From positions 1-64,000 of the forward strand of contig CAJTCH010000001.1 of assembly GCA_910574715.1 (NCBI GenBank): a stretch of 64,000 nt of DNA, given 5' to 3'. The translations under genes and the position numbers were made by a program. Below, piece by piece: positions 6,673-15,906 of this stretch; position 1 is the stretch's first letter; every line of letters starts with the position of its first letter. This DNA is from Lachnospiraceae bacterium (GTDB taxonomy: Bacteria > Bacillota > Clostridia > Lachnospirales > Lachnospiraceae). Below the pieces are notes generated by a model that was not told where the DNA came from, made no database searches, and was given only the letters and a program-made list of their open reading frames with translations.

Positions 6673-8211
6673 CTATAACTCTATGATATCATCATCTGCC
6701 AGGATATCAAGATAGGAGACAGAAATAGTTTCTGGTTCGTCCATTTCCTGTTTCCTGGATCTGAATTGGTAAACTGCGCCCTGGATCTGGACAGCGATCA
6801 GCGGAGTCATGGCTACCATGGCGACGACCCCAAACGCATCCCTGACGATATTGCCTCCGACCGCCTGACAGGCGCCCATGGCAAAGGGTAACAGAAAAGT
6901 GGCGGTCATAGGGCCGGACGCTACGCCGCCGGAGTCGAAAGCTATGGCGGTGAAGATCTTAGGTACCCAGAATGACAGGCAGATGGCGATTACGTATCCC
7001 GGAAGGATAAACCAGAAGATAGAGACGCCTGTCAATACGCGGGTGATAGCAAGTCCGACGGAAACCGAGACGCCAAGGGAGAGGCTGACACCCATGGAAC
7101 GGCCGGAGATAGCGCCCGAGGTGATCTCTTCTACCTGCTCCATCAGTACATAGACGGCAGGTTCTGCCTTGACGATAAAATATCCGATGATCATACCGAT
7201 CGGTATCAGGATCCAGCGGTAAGGGAGGGCGGCGATCGTCTGTCCCAGATGGTTTCCCGCAGGCATGAAACCCACATTGACCCCGGTCAAGAACAGCACC
7301 AGCCCTATGTAGGTGTATGCAATTCCGATGATGATCTTAAGGAGCGTCTTCTTCTTAAGTCTCAGCGATAATATCTGGAATGCCGCGAAGAACAAGGCGA
7401 TCGGAAGCAGGGATACCATGATCTCCCCCATATATTCCGGGAATCCTCTGGCAAAATGCTGCCACAGTTCTACAGAGTCCTGAAGGACGGGAAGTTCGGA
7501 AGGAATATATACGGCGTCGTCAGGATGATACAGGAGTCCAAGGAGCAGCACCGCCAGGATCGGACCGATGGAGCAGAGCGCAACCAGGCCGAAGCTGTCG
7601 TCCTCGGCGTGCTTGTCGCTTCGGACTGCGGCAAAGCCCACGCCCATGGACATGATAAACGGAACCGTCATCGGCCCGGTGGTGACGCCGCCGGAGTCAA
7701 AGGCGACGGCAAGGAAGTCCTTGGGCACGAAGAATGCCAGGATGAATACGAGAATATAGCATACGATCAGCAAGGACGGCAGCGACCTTGAGAAGAGCAT
7801 ACGCATCATCGCAACCATCAGGAAGAATCCGACGCCGAATGCGACGGCAAGGATCAGGATATGATTGGGTATGGACGGAACCTGCTCGGCAAGCACCTGC
7901 AGATCAGGCTCCGAGACGGTGATCAGGCCTCCGAGAAGGAAGCACAGGAACAGAACTACCTGAAGTTTCATGGACCGGGCCATCTTCGTGCCGACCTTCT
8001 CGCCCATAGGGGTCATGGCAAGCTCGGCGCCTAATGTAAAGAACATCATACCGATCACAAGCAGCACCGCGCCGAACAAAAAAAGTAGCAGGATACTGGG
8101 CGGGATCGGTGCAATGGTAAAACTTAACAGCAGCACAAGCCCTATGATGGGAAGTACCGCTTTGAGCGCTTCTTCTAATTTTTCTGCAAATTTGGTCTGG
8201 TAAAAATTCAT
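6673..8211 (-). CDS. DUF1538 integral membrane protein (tandem domains)
   Basis: A 512-residue polytopic membrane protein made of two similar DUF1538 halves. Each half ends in a matching loop, AVAFDSGGVTTGPMTVPF near residue 170 and AIAFDSGGVASGPMTATF near 420, evidence of internal duplication. About 12 hydrophobic segments are visible, plus a short acidic C-terminal tail. The family is a predicted transporter of unknown substrate that often travels with PII-type regulators, as here. It is the first gene of a minus-strand operon with the PII-like gene and maf. The divergent region 8212-8481 must hold its promoter. Confidence 0.85.
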   Translation of the reverse strand: MNFYQTKFAEKLEEALKAVLPIIGLVLLLSFTIAPIPPSILLLFLFGAVLLVIGMMFFTLGAELAMTPMGEKVGTKMARSMKLQVVLFLCFLLGGLITVSEPDLQVLAEQVPSIPNHILILAVAFGVGFFLMVAMMRMLFSRSLPSLLIVCYILVFILAFFVPKDFLAVAFDSGGVTTGPMTVPFIMSMGVGFAAVRSDKHAEDDSFGLVALCSIGPILAVLLLGLLYHPDDAVYIPSELPVLQDSVELWQHFARGFPEYMGEIMVSLLPIALFFAAFQILSLRLKKKTLLKIIIGIAYTYIGLVLFLTGVNVGFMPAGNHLGQTIAALPYRWILIPIGMIIGYFIVKAEPAVYVLMEQVEEITSGAISGRSMGVSLSLGVSVSVGLAITRVLTGVSIFWFILPGYVIAICLSFWVPKIFTAIAFDSGGVASGPMTATFLLPFAMGACQAVGGNIVRDAFGVVAMVAMTPLIAVQIQGAVYQFRSRKQEMDEPETISVSYLDILADDDIIEL

Positions 8212-8331
8212 GAAATGAAGGATCCTTTCTGGAAAATAAACATGTTGAAAACTGACAGATGAAATGAAAATATTAAGTTATCATATACTGTAGCATAAAA
8301 GCAAAAGAATACACAAGCCTGTCAACAAGCC

Positions 8332-8362
8332 TTAACGGTTTCTTAACGCAAGTTTCTTAACA
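8332..8362. promoter_or_regulatory. TTAAC direct repeats in the divergent region
   Basis: TTAACG at 8332, TTAACG at 8343 and TTAACA at 8357. The first two are one helical turn apart (11 bp), the third 14 bp further. Such spaced hexamers resemble OmpR/PhoP-type response-regulator sites. They sit just upstream of the promoter at 8375-8403 and between the DUF1538 and YbaK genes. This is inference only. Confidence 0.3.
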
Positions 8363-8374
8363 CAGATTCTTATC

Positions 8375-8403
8375 TTGCAAAGACTTCGTGAATTCGGTAT
8401 AAT
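8375..8403 (+). promoter_or_regulatory. promoter for the YbaK gene
   Basis: TTGCAA at 8375-8380 and TATAAT at 8398-8403 with 17-bp spacing. Predicted start about 8410, giving a leader of about 70 nt. Confidence 0.65.
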
Positions 8404-8447
8404 TATGATACAAGCGTGCGAAGCACAGAGCAATTCGTGTATCATAA
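8403..8447 (+). other. leader hairpin upstream of the YbaK gene
   Basis: Ten-base arms TTATGATACA (8403-8412) and TGTATCATAA (8438-8447) enclose a small inner hairpin GTGC-GAA-GCAC. It spans the probable transcription start, so it may act in DNA (operator) or RNA. Function unknown. Confidence 0.4.
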
Positions 8448-8481
8448 GCATGAGAACGCTATAAAGTGGAGGATAAAAGCT

Positions 8482-9018
8482 ATGTATATCAGTGAGATCA
8501 GAACCTCGGCGCCGACCGATGAGCGGATGCCGTTAGAGCGGAAGATGTATGAGACATTAGATAAATTAAAGATACCCTATGAACAGGTGGACAATGATCC
8601 TGCCGCGTCAATGGAAGAGTGTGCGGCCATCGACAAGGCTATTGGTACCGAGATCCGGAAGAATGTATTCTTGTGCAACCAGAAGAAGACAACCTTCTTT
8701 CTGCTCGTGATGCCGGCCGACAAGGCGTTCGATACTGCCGCATTCAGCAAGAAGCTCGGCGTATCCCACATGTCATTCGCGCCGCCGGAGAAGATGATGG
8801 AACACCTGGGGACCACACCCGGGTCTGCCAGCGTGGCAGGGCTTCTGACGGATGAGGACGATTATGTGCAGGTGATCGTGGACAAGGAAGTGGCGGAGGC
8901 GGAGTGGTTCGGATGCAATCCGGGGATCAATACCAGCCATTTGAAGTTCAGGACGAAGGATCTGCTGAATAAGTTCCTCCCGGCGATCCACCACAGGGCA
9001 AGGATCGTAGCGTTATAA
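8482..9018 (+). CDS. YbaK/ProX-type aminoacyl-tRNA deacylase
   Basis: A 178-residue protein of the YbaK/ProXp-ala family, which hydrolyses mischarged tRNA (typically Ala-tRNA-Pro or Cys-tRNA-Pro) in trans. Conserved features are KNVFLCNQKKTTFFLLVMPADK in the first half and TPGSASVAGLL in the second. The frame is open further upstream, but the ATG at 8482 follows GTGGAGGA with good spacing and gives a normal-length protein. It has its own promoter and is followed closely by an ABC-class ATPase gene. Confidence 0.85.
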   Translation: MYISEIRTSAPTDERMPLERKMYETLDKLKIPYEQVDNDPAASMEECAAIDKAIGTEIRKNVFLCNQKKTTFFLLVMPADKAFDTAAFSKKLGVSHMSFAPPEKMMEHLGTTPGSASVAGLLTDEDDYVQVIVDKEVAEAEWFGCNPGINTSHLKFRTKDLLNKFLPAIHHRARIVAL

Positions 9019-9085
9019 CGGCGGGATGATATCGGCAGATATAAGGAAGATAATTTAAGAACAGACAGGGAGTATAAGACAGAAT

Positions 9086-10795
9086 ATGAAGACATCAGAA
9101 GATTTAAAACAGTTATTAGACCGGATCGACCACAGAGGATATCCGGCTTACAAGGATACGAGGGGCGTATATCAATTTGGCAGATACGTCTTGTCCATTG
9201 ACCACGTACAGGGAGATCCCTTTGCCGCCCCGTCCAAATTAAGTGTCCGGGTTCCCGGGCGGACGGCAGGTTTTCCGAAAGAATTATTTGACAACAAGCA
9301 TAAGCGGGTTGCGCTGCAGGACGAGCTGACCCGTAATTTCTGGAATCAGATCCAGCAGTATTCCTTCCAGGCGAAGGGTTCCGGCAAGAGCGGGATCATC
9401 AGCGTGACCAGATGTTCCCAGGAGATCCTGGAACGGACGGCGTGTGAGATCAATCCCTCATCCGGAGATGTAACGGTTAGATTCGAAGTGGGGTTTCCTG
9501 CCAACGGGCGGACGATCAACGCGCGGGAGCTTAAGAAGATCCTGTATGATTTCCTGCCTTCCTGCGTGGAACGTGCACTCTATTACGGAAGGCTTGATAA
9601 GAAGAAGATCCAGAGGGTAATGGAATTATCAGAGGATCAGGCATATATCCGGGAGCAATTAGAGGCGATGGGCCTTGTAGCATTTGTCGCCAACGGAGCC
9701 ATTCTCCCCAGAGAATCCGGCGTGTCCCAGCGTCCTATGAAGGGGGCCGTGCCCTTCGTATCTCCTTCATCTATGGAGGTGACCATGGAGCTTCCCTATA
9801 AGGGAGCTTTGAGCGGGATGGGGATTCCAAGGGGCGTGACCCTGATCGTAGGCGGCGGCTATCATGGGAAATCCACGCTTCTGAAGGCGTTGGAGTCAGG
9901 CGTGTATCCGCATATCGCCGGAGACGGGAGGGAATATGTGGTGACGGATGCCGCTGCCATGAAGATCCGCGCGGAGGACGGGCGCAGCATCAGGCATACG
10001 GATATATCTATGTTTATCAATGATCTCCCCAATGGGAAGGACACGGTTGCATTTGATACAGAGGACGCGAGCGGAAGCACATCTCAGGCCGCCAATGTGG
10101 TGGAGAGTATGGAGGCGGGAGCGAAGGTGTTCCTGATCGACGAAGATACCAGCGCGACGAACTTCATGGTGAGGGACGAGCTGATGCAGCGGGTCATCCA
10201 CCGGGATATGGAGCCGATCACCCCGTTTATCGAGCGGGTGCGGGCTCTCTATGAGCAGTTTGGGATCTCGACGGTAATCGTTGCCGGAAGCTCCGGCGCA
10301 TATTTTCAGGTGGCGGATACCATCGTGCAGATGGACCGGTACGTGCCCAGAGAGATCACGGAGCACGCGAAGACTGCGGCTAGGGATTATCCCAGGCTTG
10401 AGCTTCCCAAGGACGGACCAGGAGAGCCGTCCTTCGACCGGAAGATCCGCAGGAATCCGGGACTTAAGAATAAGGGAAGGGTGAAGATCAAGACGCAGGG
10501 AAGAGACGGCGTAGTGCTGAATCATGAGACTATCGATCTGAGATATGTGGAACAGTTGATGGACAGCGAACAGCTTACTTCTCTTGGTAATATTGTGAAA
10601 TATCTTGAGGAGGATGTGTTCGACGGCAGGAAGACTCTTAAGCAGACCATCGAGGAATTATATAAGAAGATGGATGCCCAGGGGCTTGGCGCCGTGTGTG
10701 ACGGCAGTTATCTTCCGGGGAATCTGGCGATGCCAAGGAAGCAGGAGATCTACGCCTGCCTGAACCGCTACCGCCGCCTTGGAACAACTTCATAA
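9086..10795 (+). CDS. ABC-class ATPase domain protein (COG3044-type)
   Basis: A 569-residue soluble protein of the predicted ABC_ATPase family. It differs from transporter ATPases in having a long N-terminal domain and no membrane partner. Walker A reads GGGYHGKST near residue 257. An IDEDTSATNFM segment near 350 looks like the Walker B/D-loop region. Its cellular role is unknown. It lies between YbaK and rsmD and probably belongs to the same transcript. Confidence 0.85.
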   Translation: MKTSEDLKQLLDRIDHRGYPAYKDTRGVYQFGRYVLSIDHVQGDPFAAPSKLSVRVPGRTAGFPKELFDNKHKRVALQDELTRNFWNQIQQYSFQAKGSGKSGIISVTRCSQEILERTACEINPSSGDVTVRFEVGFPANGRTINARELKKILYDFLPSCVERALYYGRLDKKKIQRVMELSEDQAYIREQLEAMGLVAFVANGAILPRESGVSQRPMKGAVPFVSPSSMEVTMELPYKGALSGMGIPRGVTLIVGGGYHGKSTLLKALESGVYPHIAGDGREYVVTDAAAMKIRAEDGRSIRHTDISMFINDLPNGKDTVAFDTEDASGSTSQAANVVESMEAGAKVFLIDEDTSATNFMVRDELMQRVIHRDMEPITPFIERVRALYEQFGISTVIVAGSSGAYFQVADTIVQMDRYVPREITEHAKTAARDYPRLELPKDGPGEPSFDRKIRRNPGLKNKGRVKIKTQGRDGVVLNHETIDLRYVEQLMDSEQLTSLGNIVKYLEEDVFDGRKTLKQTIEELYKKMDAQGLGAVCDGSYLPGNLAMPRKQEIYACLNRYRRLGTTS

Positions 10796-10842
10796 CAACA
10801 GGCCAGTTTACCGTATGTCAGATAATAAGGGGGGATTGTGGT

Positions 10843-11412
10843 ATGAGAGTGATTGCAGGAAGTGCAAGGAGGATACAACTGAGATCATTGGACGGCATGG
10901 ATACAAGACCGACGACGGACCGCATCAAAGAGACGTTGTTTAATATGCTTGCACCGTACCTGTACGATTGTGTATTCCTGGATTTGTTTGCCGGGAGCGG
11001 CGGGATTGGGATCGAGGCGCTGAGCAGGGGAGCCATGGAGGCGGTATTCGTAGAGAAGAATCCCAAGGCGATGCAGTGCGTACGGGACAACCTTTCGCGT
11101 ACGCATTTGGAACGCAGAGGGATGACCATGTCCATGGATGTTATGACGGCACTCTATAAGCTGGAGGGAGAGAAGCAGTTTGATTACATTTTCATGGATC
11201 CGCCCTACAGGCAGGAGCTGGAGCATAAGGTTCTGTCGTACCTGTCCGGGTCTGAGCTTCTTGCGGAGGACGGGGTGATCATCATTGAGGCGGCCAAGGA
11301 CACAGAGTTTGACTATGTGGAGGAGATGGGCTTCTCTGTGATCAAGAATAAGATATACAAGACGAACAAACACGTATTTATCGAACCTTCGGGGAGGAAA
11401 GGAATATGCTGA
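10843..11412 (+). CDS. rsmD: 16S rRNA (guanine(966)-N2)-methyltransferase
   Basis: Methylates G966 of 16S rRNA using SAM. Its 189 residues are typical. Visible motifs are [13 protein letters not shown] near residue 22, the SAM loop [20 protein letters not shown] near 45, and the catalytic DPPY near 121. It overlaps the start of coaD by 7 bases; rsmD-coaD is a conserved pair in Firmicutes. Confidence 0.95.
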   Translation: MRVIAGSARRIQLRSLDGMDTRPTTDRIKETLFNMLAPYLYDCVFLDLFAGSGGIGIEALSRGAMEAVFVEKNPKAMQCVRDNLSRTHLERRGMTMSMDVMTALYKLEGEKQFDYIFMDPPYRQELEHKVLSYLSGSELLAEDGVIIIEAAKDTEFDYVEEMGFSVIKNKIYKTNKHVFIEPSGRKGIC

Positions 11413-11900
11413 GAGGAATTTATCCTGGAAGTTTTGACCCGGTCACCTTCGGTCATGTGGATGTGATCACCCGGTCGGCCGGAAAGGTAGACGAATTAAT
11501 TGTCGGAGTCTTGAATAATAAAGCAAAAAGTCCGTTGTTTTCCGCAGAAGAACGTGTTAGAATGTTAGAGGAAATAACAAAAGAGATGCCGAATGTCAGA
11601 ATCTTTCCGTTTGAAGGGCTGTTGGTAGATTTTGCCCGGAAGATGAAGGCGGATCTGGTGATACGCGGACTGCGTGCGATCACAGATTTTGAATATGAGT
11701 TACAGATGGCTCAGACGAATCATAAGTTGGAGCCGGAGTTAGAGACGGTATTCCTGACGACAAGTCTTGAGTATTCCTACTTGAGTTCCAGCACGGTGAA
11801 GGAAGTGGCAGCCTTTGGCGGAGATATCTCCAGATTTGTGCCGGAGATTGTCGCGGACCGAATTGCAGAGAAGATGAAGAAAAAGGAGAGTGTAGATTAA
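11406..11900 (+). CDS. coaD: phosphopantetheine adenylyltransferase
   Basis: Catalyses the fourth step of coenzyme A synthesis, 4'-phosphopantetheine + ATP to dephospho-CoA. It is 164 residues, full length. The nucleotidyltransferase signature [14 protein letters not shown] contains the H-x-G-H equivalent, and [12 protein letters not shown] matches the C-terminal I-S-S-T-x-V-R motif. It is coupled to rsmD upstream and shares a TAATG overlap with the next gene. Confidence 0.96.
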   Translation: MLRGIYPGSFDPVTFGHVDVITRSAGKVDELIVGVLNNKAKSPLFSAEERVRMLEEITKEMPNVRIFPFEGLLVDFARKMKADLVIRGLRAITDFEYELQMAQTNHKLEPELETVFLTTSLEYSYLSSSTVKEVAAFGGDISRFVPEIVADRIAEKMKKKESVD

Positions 11901-12526
11901 TGAGCAGCCGTATAGAACAGATTATTGAAGAGATAGAAGAGTATATCGACAGTTGTAAATTTCAGCCGTTGTCTACTTCTAAGATTATTGTGAATAAAGA
12001 CCAGATGGATGAGCTCCTTCGTGAGCTCCGTATGAAGACGCCGGATGAGATCAAGCGTTACCAGAAGATCATTGCCAACAAGGATGCGATCTTGGCGGAC
12101 GCCCAGTCGAAGGCGGACAGTATGATCGAGGAGGCCCAGATCCACACAAGTGAATTGGTCAGCGAGCATGAGATCATGCAGCAGGCATATTCTCAGGCCA
12201 ATGAGATCGTGACTGCGGCAACCGAACAGGCACAGGAGATCCTTGACAATGCGACCCGTGATGCCAATGATATCCGGATCGGTGCGATGCAGTATACGGA
12301 TGATCTGCTGGCGAATGCGGAAAGTATCATCGGACATACTCTGGACAGCTATACGACGAAATACGACGGGTTAGTGAATTCTCTGCAGGAGTGCTTTGAT
12401 ATGGTCCGCAATAACCGTTCGGAGCTTGAGATTCCGGATCAGTCCGCAAGCGGCCTGGAAGCAGAATACGGTACGCCTGAGCCGGAACCGGAATATAGTG
12501 TGGAAGAAGAGGAATTAATACAGTAA
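11900..12526 (+). CDS. coiled-coil protein encoded after coaD
   Basis: A 208-residue, strongly helical, acidic protein. Residues ~50-125 form a heptad-rich stretch (ADAQSKADSMIEEA, QANEIVTAATEQAQEIL) reminiscent of ATP-synthase b/H subunits and DivIVA-type coiled coils. There is no membrane segment or catalytic motif. The C-terminus is a Glu/Pro-rich tail. It starts on the coaD stop (TAATG) and its 3' end overlaps the convergent ylbJ gene by 12 bp. Function is unknown; the rsmD-coaD-coiled-coil-ylbJ order resembles the Bacillus ylb region. Confidence 0.75.
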   Translation: MSSRIEQIIEEIEEYIDSCKFQPLSTSKIIVNKDQMDELLRELRMKTPDEIKRYQKIIANKDAILADAQSKADSMIEEAQIHTSELVSEHEIMQQAYSQANEIVTAATEQAQEILDNATRDANDIRIGAMQYTDDLLANAESIIGHTLDSYTTKYDGLVNSLQECFDMVRNNRSELEIPDQSASGLEAEYGTPEPEPEYSVEEEELIQ

Positions 12527-13453
12527 CAGGAATATAGAGACAAGGAGACTGGTTACCAATGCGGCGGCCAGTTTTTCTATTATGTAGGGGAGAAACGGAA
12601 GCGGGGCATCGGCTATCATGGCCCTGGTCTGGGCGGCGGCGCACCATCCTCCGAAGGAGGTAAGCGCCAGCGACCGGATGATTCTGGCACTGGCGGCGAG
12701 ATCGGAGCCGCATATCATATTGATTCCCGTAGTGATCTCCAGGGAGGGGAGCACTACGGAGGACAGGAGGAAGGATTTCAACGGAAATGTCTGTGCAAGG
12801 GACAGGATGATGGAAAAAAGCATCATATATCCGCCGATCCTGGTAACCGTCTCGAAACCATTCATCATGCAGCCGTCCAGCATTCCTTCTGACCGGGCGG
12901 CTTCGGCGTCAGGCTTTCGGAAATGCTGCGGCGCGGAGACGATCTCTCTTGGAATCCGGTAATACCTGCGGAACAGAAAGCTTAACAGGACAGGGGAGAG
13001 CAGAAGGATTGCAAGCAGAGGATATGTAAGCTTACTGCATTGCAGATTCTGCCAGATCACAAAGCTGATCATGAACATCGGGCTTGTATTGTTGCAGAAG
13101 GACAATAGATAGCATCCCTCCTGCCGGGTAATGCATCCATTCCTGAGAAGATCCGCCGTCACTTTGCTTCCCATCGGACAGCCGCATAAGAATCCGGTGA
13201 GTACGGCGAAGGCTCCGTAGGGAGATACGCGGAAGAAACGGCACAGGACGGGGGAGATTGCCATTGCGATCCAGTCAATGGATCCGCTCTGGATCAGGAG
13301 GTTGGACAGGATAAAGAAGGGCAGCAAAGTTGGTAGTACTGTTTGGAACCACAAAATCAGGCCGGCGCTTGCTCCCTGGAAAGCAGCCTGGGGGAAGACC
13401 AGCATGAGGATAAATAAAAGGATGATACACAGGGTTGAGACGATTCGTTTCAT
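12515..13453 (-). CDS. ylbJ: YlbJ-like sporulation membrane protein
   Basis: An integral membrane protein of about 312 residues in the nucleoside-recognition (Gate) family. YlbJ is needed for spore cortex formation in Bacillus. About eight hydrophobic segments are visible. The conserved FLCGCPMGSKVTADLL near residue 87 and CNNTSPMFMISF near 117 match YlbJ. I chose the ATG at 13453 because it leads directly into a membrane helix; a GTG at 13480 is an alternative, and neither has a strong ribosome binding site. It suggests a spore-forming ancestry. Confidence 0.85.
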   Translation of the reverse strand: MKRIVSTLCIILLFILMLVFPQAAFQGASAGLILWFQTVLPTLLPFFILSNLLIQSGSIDWIAMAISPVLCRFFRVSPYGAFAVLTGFLCGCPMGSKVTADLLRNGCITRQEGCYLLSFCNNTSPMFMISFVIWQNLQCSKLTYPLLAILLLSPVLLSFLFRRYYRIPREIVSAPQHFRKPDAEAARSEGMLDGCMMNGFETVTRIGGYMMLFSIILSLAQTFPLKSFLLSSVVLPSLEITTGINMICGSDLAASARIIRSLALTSFGGWCAAAQTRAMIADAPLPFLPYIIEKLAAALVTSLLVSIFLLLY

Positions 13454-13513
13454 AGTAGGATTTCTGCGGCAGCCTTTCACCGTATTTCTCTTAATTTTAT
13501 TCTATGGAACAGG

Positions 13514-13542
13514 TTGATTTTTTATGAATGGTAGTAGATAAT
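13514..13542 (+). promoter_or_regulatory. promoter for pepD
   Basis: TTGATT at 13514-13519 and GATAAT at 13537-13542, 17 bp apart; the gene starts 33 nt downstream. Confidence 0.5.
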
Positions 13543-13575
13543 AGAAGATAGAATAAGAAAGAGAGGTATAGAACA

Positions 13576-15024
13576 ATGGCAGTATTAGAAAATCAGGAGC
13601 CTCAGAAGGTGTTTCAGTTTTTTGAGGAAATGTGTCAGATTCCCCACGGAACTTTTGACACTAAGCGCATCAGTGATTACTGTGTCGCATTTGCCAAAGA
13701 CCGCGGACTGGAAGTGATCCAGGATGAGGCGAATAACGTAATTATCAGGAAACCGGGAACAGCCGGGTATGAGGAGAGTGAGCCGGTGATCATCCAGGGA
13801 CATCTCGACATGGTGTGTGAGAAGACGGCAGATTCCCCGCATGATTTCAAGACGGACGGGCTGGAATTATATGTAGAGGACGGTTATCTCAAGGCAAAGG
13901 ATACGACTCTTGGCGGTGATGACGGGATCGCGGTCGCGATGGCGATGGCGGTTCTCGACAGCGACGATATCCCGCATCCTCCGATCGAGGCGTTATTCAC
14001 CGTTGATGAGGAGGACGGTATGGGCGGCGCCCACGCCATCGACCTGACCTTATTGAAGGGGAGGAAACTGATCAATCTGGACTCGGAAGAAGAAGGGATT
14101 CTGACCACCGGGTGTGCCGGCGGCATCCAGTATGTGACCGAGATCCCTGTTCAGAGAGAAGAGCGGGACGGCCAGCTTGTGAAGATCCGGATCCATGGGC
14201 TTCTTGGCGGACATTCCGGTGCGGAGATCCACAAGCAGCGCGGCAATTCCCACAAGATGATGGGACGCCTCCTGTACCATATCGCGCGTGAGATTCCGTT
14301 CCATCTGGCCTGTGTGGGCGGCGGTTCCAAGGACAACGTGATCGCACTGGATACGGAGGCCAGGATTCTGATCGATGCCGATAAAGAAGAAGCCGTTCTT
14401 ACTATAATAAGGGAGATGGCCGCAACCTGGAAGGACGAGTTCATGGGAGAAGAGCCGGGTCTTACGGTGGATACGGAGGTCTCCAAAGTATCCGGATATA
14501 AGGTTTTCGATGCGGCATCCACAAAGAATGTGATCACCTACCTGGAGCTTTGCCCCAACGGTCTGCAGGAGTACAGCCGTAAGCTTAAGGGCATTACAGA
14601 GACTTCGCTGAACACCGGTGTCGTTGAGACTACGGAGGCATGTGTAAGGACGGTGTGTATGATCCGAAGCTCTGTTGAGAGCAGAAAGCATCAGCTGAAG
14701 GAACAGATGGAGCTGTGCGCGAAGGCTGCGGGAGGAACAGGACGTCTGGTGGGTGAATATCCGGCCTGGCAGTATGATCCGGATTCAGAGCTTCGCAGGA
14801 TCATGGTCGATACATATAAGGACCTCTATGGCAGGGAGCCGGTTGTATCCGTGATTCACGCGGGACTGGAATGCGGTCTGTTCCTTGGCAAACGTTCGGA
14901 TCTTGACTGCGTATCCTGCGGACCGAACGTGACGGATGTACATTCGGTAAATGAACAGTTGGAGATCGCGTCTACGCAGAGGACCTGGGAGTATTTGAAG
15001 GCGGTTCTTAAGAATTGTAAATAG
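13576..15024 (+). CDS. pepD: aminoacyl-histidine dipeptidase (PepD, M20 family)
   Basis: A 482-residue cytosolic dinuclear zinc dipeptidase that cleaves Xaa-His and other dipeptides. M20 metal-site motifs are visible: IQGHLDMVCE near residue 75, LGGDDGIAVAM near 113, and the EED catalytic/ligand pair in FTVDEEDGMGG near 143. The C-terminal HAGLECGLF near 430 supplies the last ligand. It has its own promoter and a strong terminator, so is monocistronic. Confidence 0.95.
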   Translation: MAVLENQEPQKVFQFFEEMCQIPHGTFDTKRISDYCVAFAKDRGLEVIQDEANNVIIRKPGTAGYEESEPVIIQGHLDMVCEKTADSPHDFKTDGLELYVEDGYLKAKDTTLGGDDGIAVAMAMAVLDSDDIPHPPIEALFTVDEEDGMGGAHAIDLTLLKGRKLINLDSEEEGILTTGCAGGIQYVTEIPVQREERDGQLVKIRIHGLLGGHSGAEIHKQRGNSHKMMGRLLYHIAREIPFHLACVGGGSKDNVIALDTEARILIDADKEEAVLTIIREMAATWKDEFMGEEPGLTVDTEVSKVSGYKVFDAASTKNVITYLELCPNGLQEYSRKLKGITETSLNTGVVETTEACVRTVCMIRSSVESRKHQLKEQMELCAKAAGGTGRLVGEYPAWQYDPDSELRRIMVDTYKDLYGREPVVSVIHAGLECGLFLGKRSDLDCVSCGPNVTDVHSVNEQLEIASTQRTWEYLKAVLKNCK

Positions 15025-15044
15025 AATAAATGGATTTACAGGTA

Positions 15045-15079
15045 AAAGACCTGCTTCCGGAATAGGAAGCAGGTCTTTT
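15045..15079 (+). terminator. terminator after pepD
   Basis: AAAGACCTGCTTCC / GGAAGCAGGTCTTT stem with a 6-nt loop followed by TTT. It is near-symmetrical and may also act on the minus strand. Confidence 0.85.
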
Positions 15080-15121
15080 TCATATAGTGGGAGAGAAGAG
15101 TGGCTTGGGAAGGTGTATTCT

Positions 15122-15838
15122 ATGCAGAGATGGAAGGTTAAGAATCTTTTTATAGCTATTTTTTTAATTGCTTTTTTTGTCGTGTTGGGGACCAACCATA
15201 TGCGGGATGTGGGGCGGGGATATGAGCTTTCCCGGAAGACGATTGAGGATCCAGAATTTAGGAGGGATTTTTTCTCGGATTCTATGCGCGGGAATCGGGA
15301 GGGATTATCTGAAGAGTGTAAAACTTTCCTCACAAATGTGGAAAACGATGTGATTTATCACCCAATTCCAGAATCCATTGTGGATAAGTCGTTGAAAATC
15401 TCCTATGAAGACGGGTGGATGGTAGAGCGGAAGTACAAGGGAACCAGCGGCCATGAAGGTACGGATATCATGGCAAGCGTGAATAAACGGGGCGTTTATC
15501 CGGTTATAAGCATGACAGACGGGGTTATTACCAACCTTGGATGGTTGGAAAAGGGCGGATACCGGGTAGGGATCACCTCAAATAGTGGTATCTATTATTA
15601 CTACGCTCATCTGGACTCCTATGCGAACCTTAAGAACGGTCAAAAAGTGAAGGCGGGAGAGCTGCTGGGGATGATGGGGGACTCCGGCTACGGTCCGGAG
15701 GGAACGAAGGGTCAGTTCGCCGTCCACCTCCACGTGGGGATCTATTCCTTCGAAGGAGGCAGGGAGATCAGTGTGAACCCTTATTATGTTCTTCTCTCAC
15801 TGGAAAACCGCAGACTGGAATATGAATTTTCAGAGTAA
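15122..15838 (+). CDS. membrane-anchored M23 metallopeptidase
   Basis: A 238-residue protein with one N-terminal hydrophobic segment (about residues 7-23, FLIAIFLIAFFVVLG-like) and an extracytoplasmic LytM/M23 domain. Zinc-site motifs are HEGTDI (H-x3-D, near residue 112) and HLHVGIY (H-x-H, near 204). M23 enzymes cleave peptidoglycan cross-bridges or act as regulators; the intact motifs favour activity. The ATG at 15122 has GGGAAGG 8 nt before it and is preferred over a GTG 9 nt upstream. Confidence 0.85.
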   Translation: MQRWKVKNLFIAIFLIAFFVVLGTNHMRDVGRGYELSRKTIEDPEFRRDFFSDSMRGNREGLSEECKTFLTNVENDVIYHPIPESIVDKSLKISYEDGWMVERKYKGTSGHEGTDIMASVNKRGVYPVISMTDGVITNLGWLEKGGYRVGITSNSGIYYYYAHLDSYANLKNGQKVKAGELLGMMGDSGYGPEGTKGQFAVHLHVGIYSFEGGREISVNPYYVLLSLENRRLEYEFSE

Positions 15839-15906
15839 TACTTCTGGAGATATACCTGAGGATGTGTTATACTATTCCCAGTATGTTTGAATCAGGAGGT
15901 GGAACC

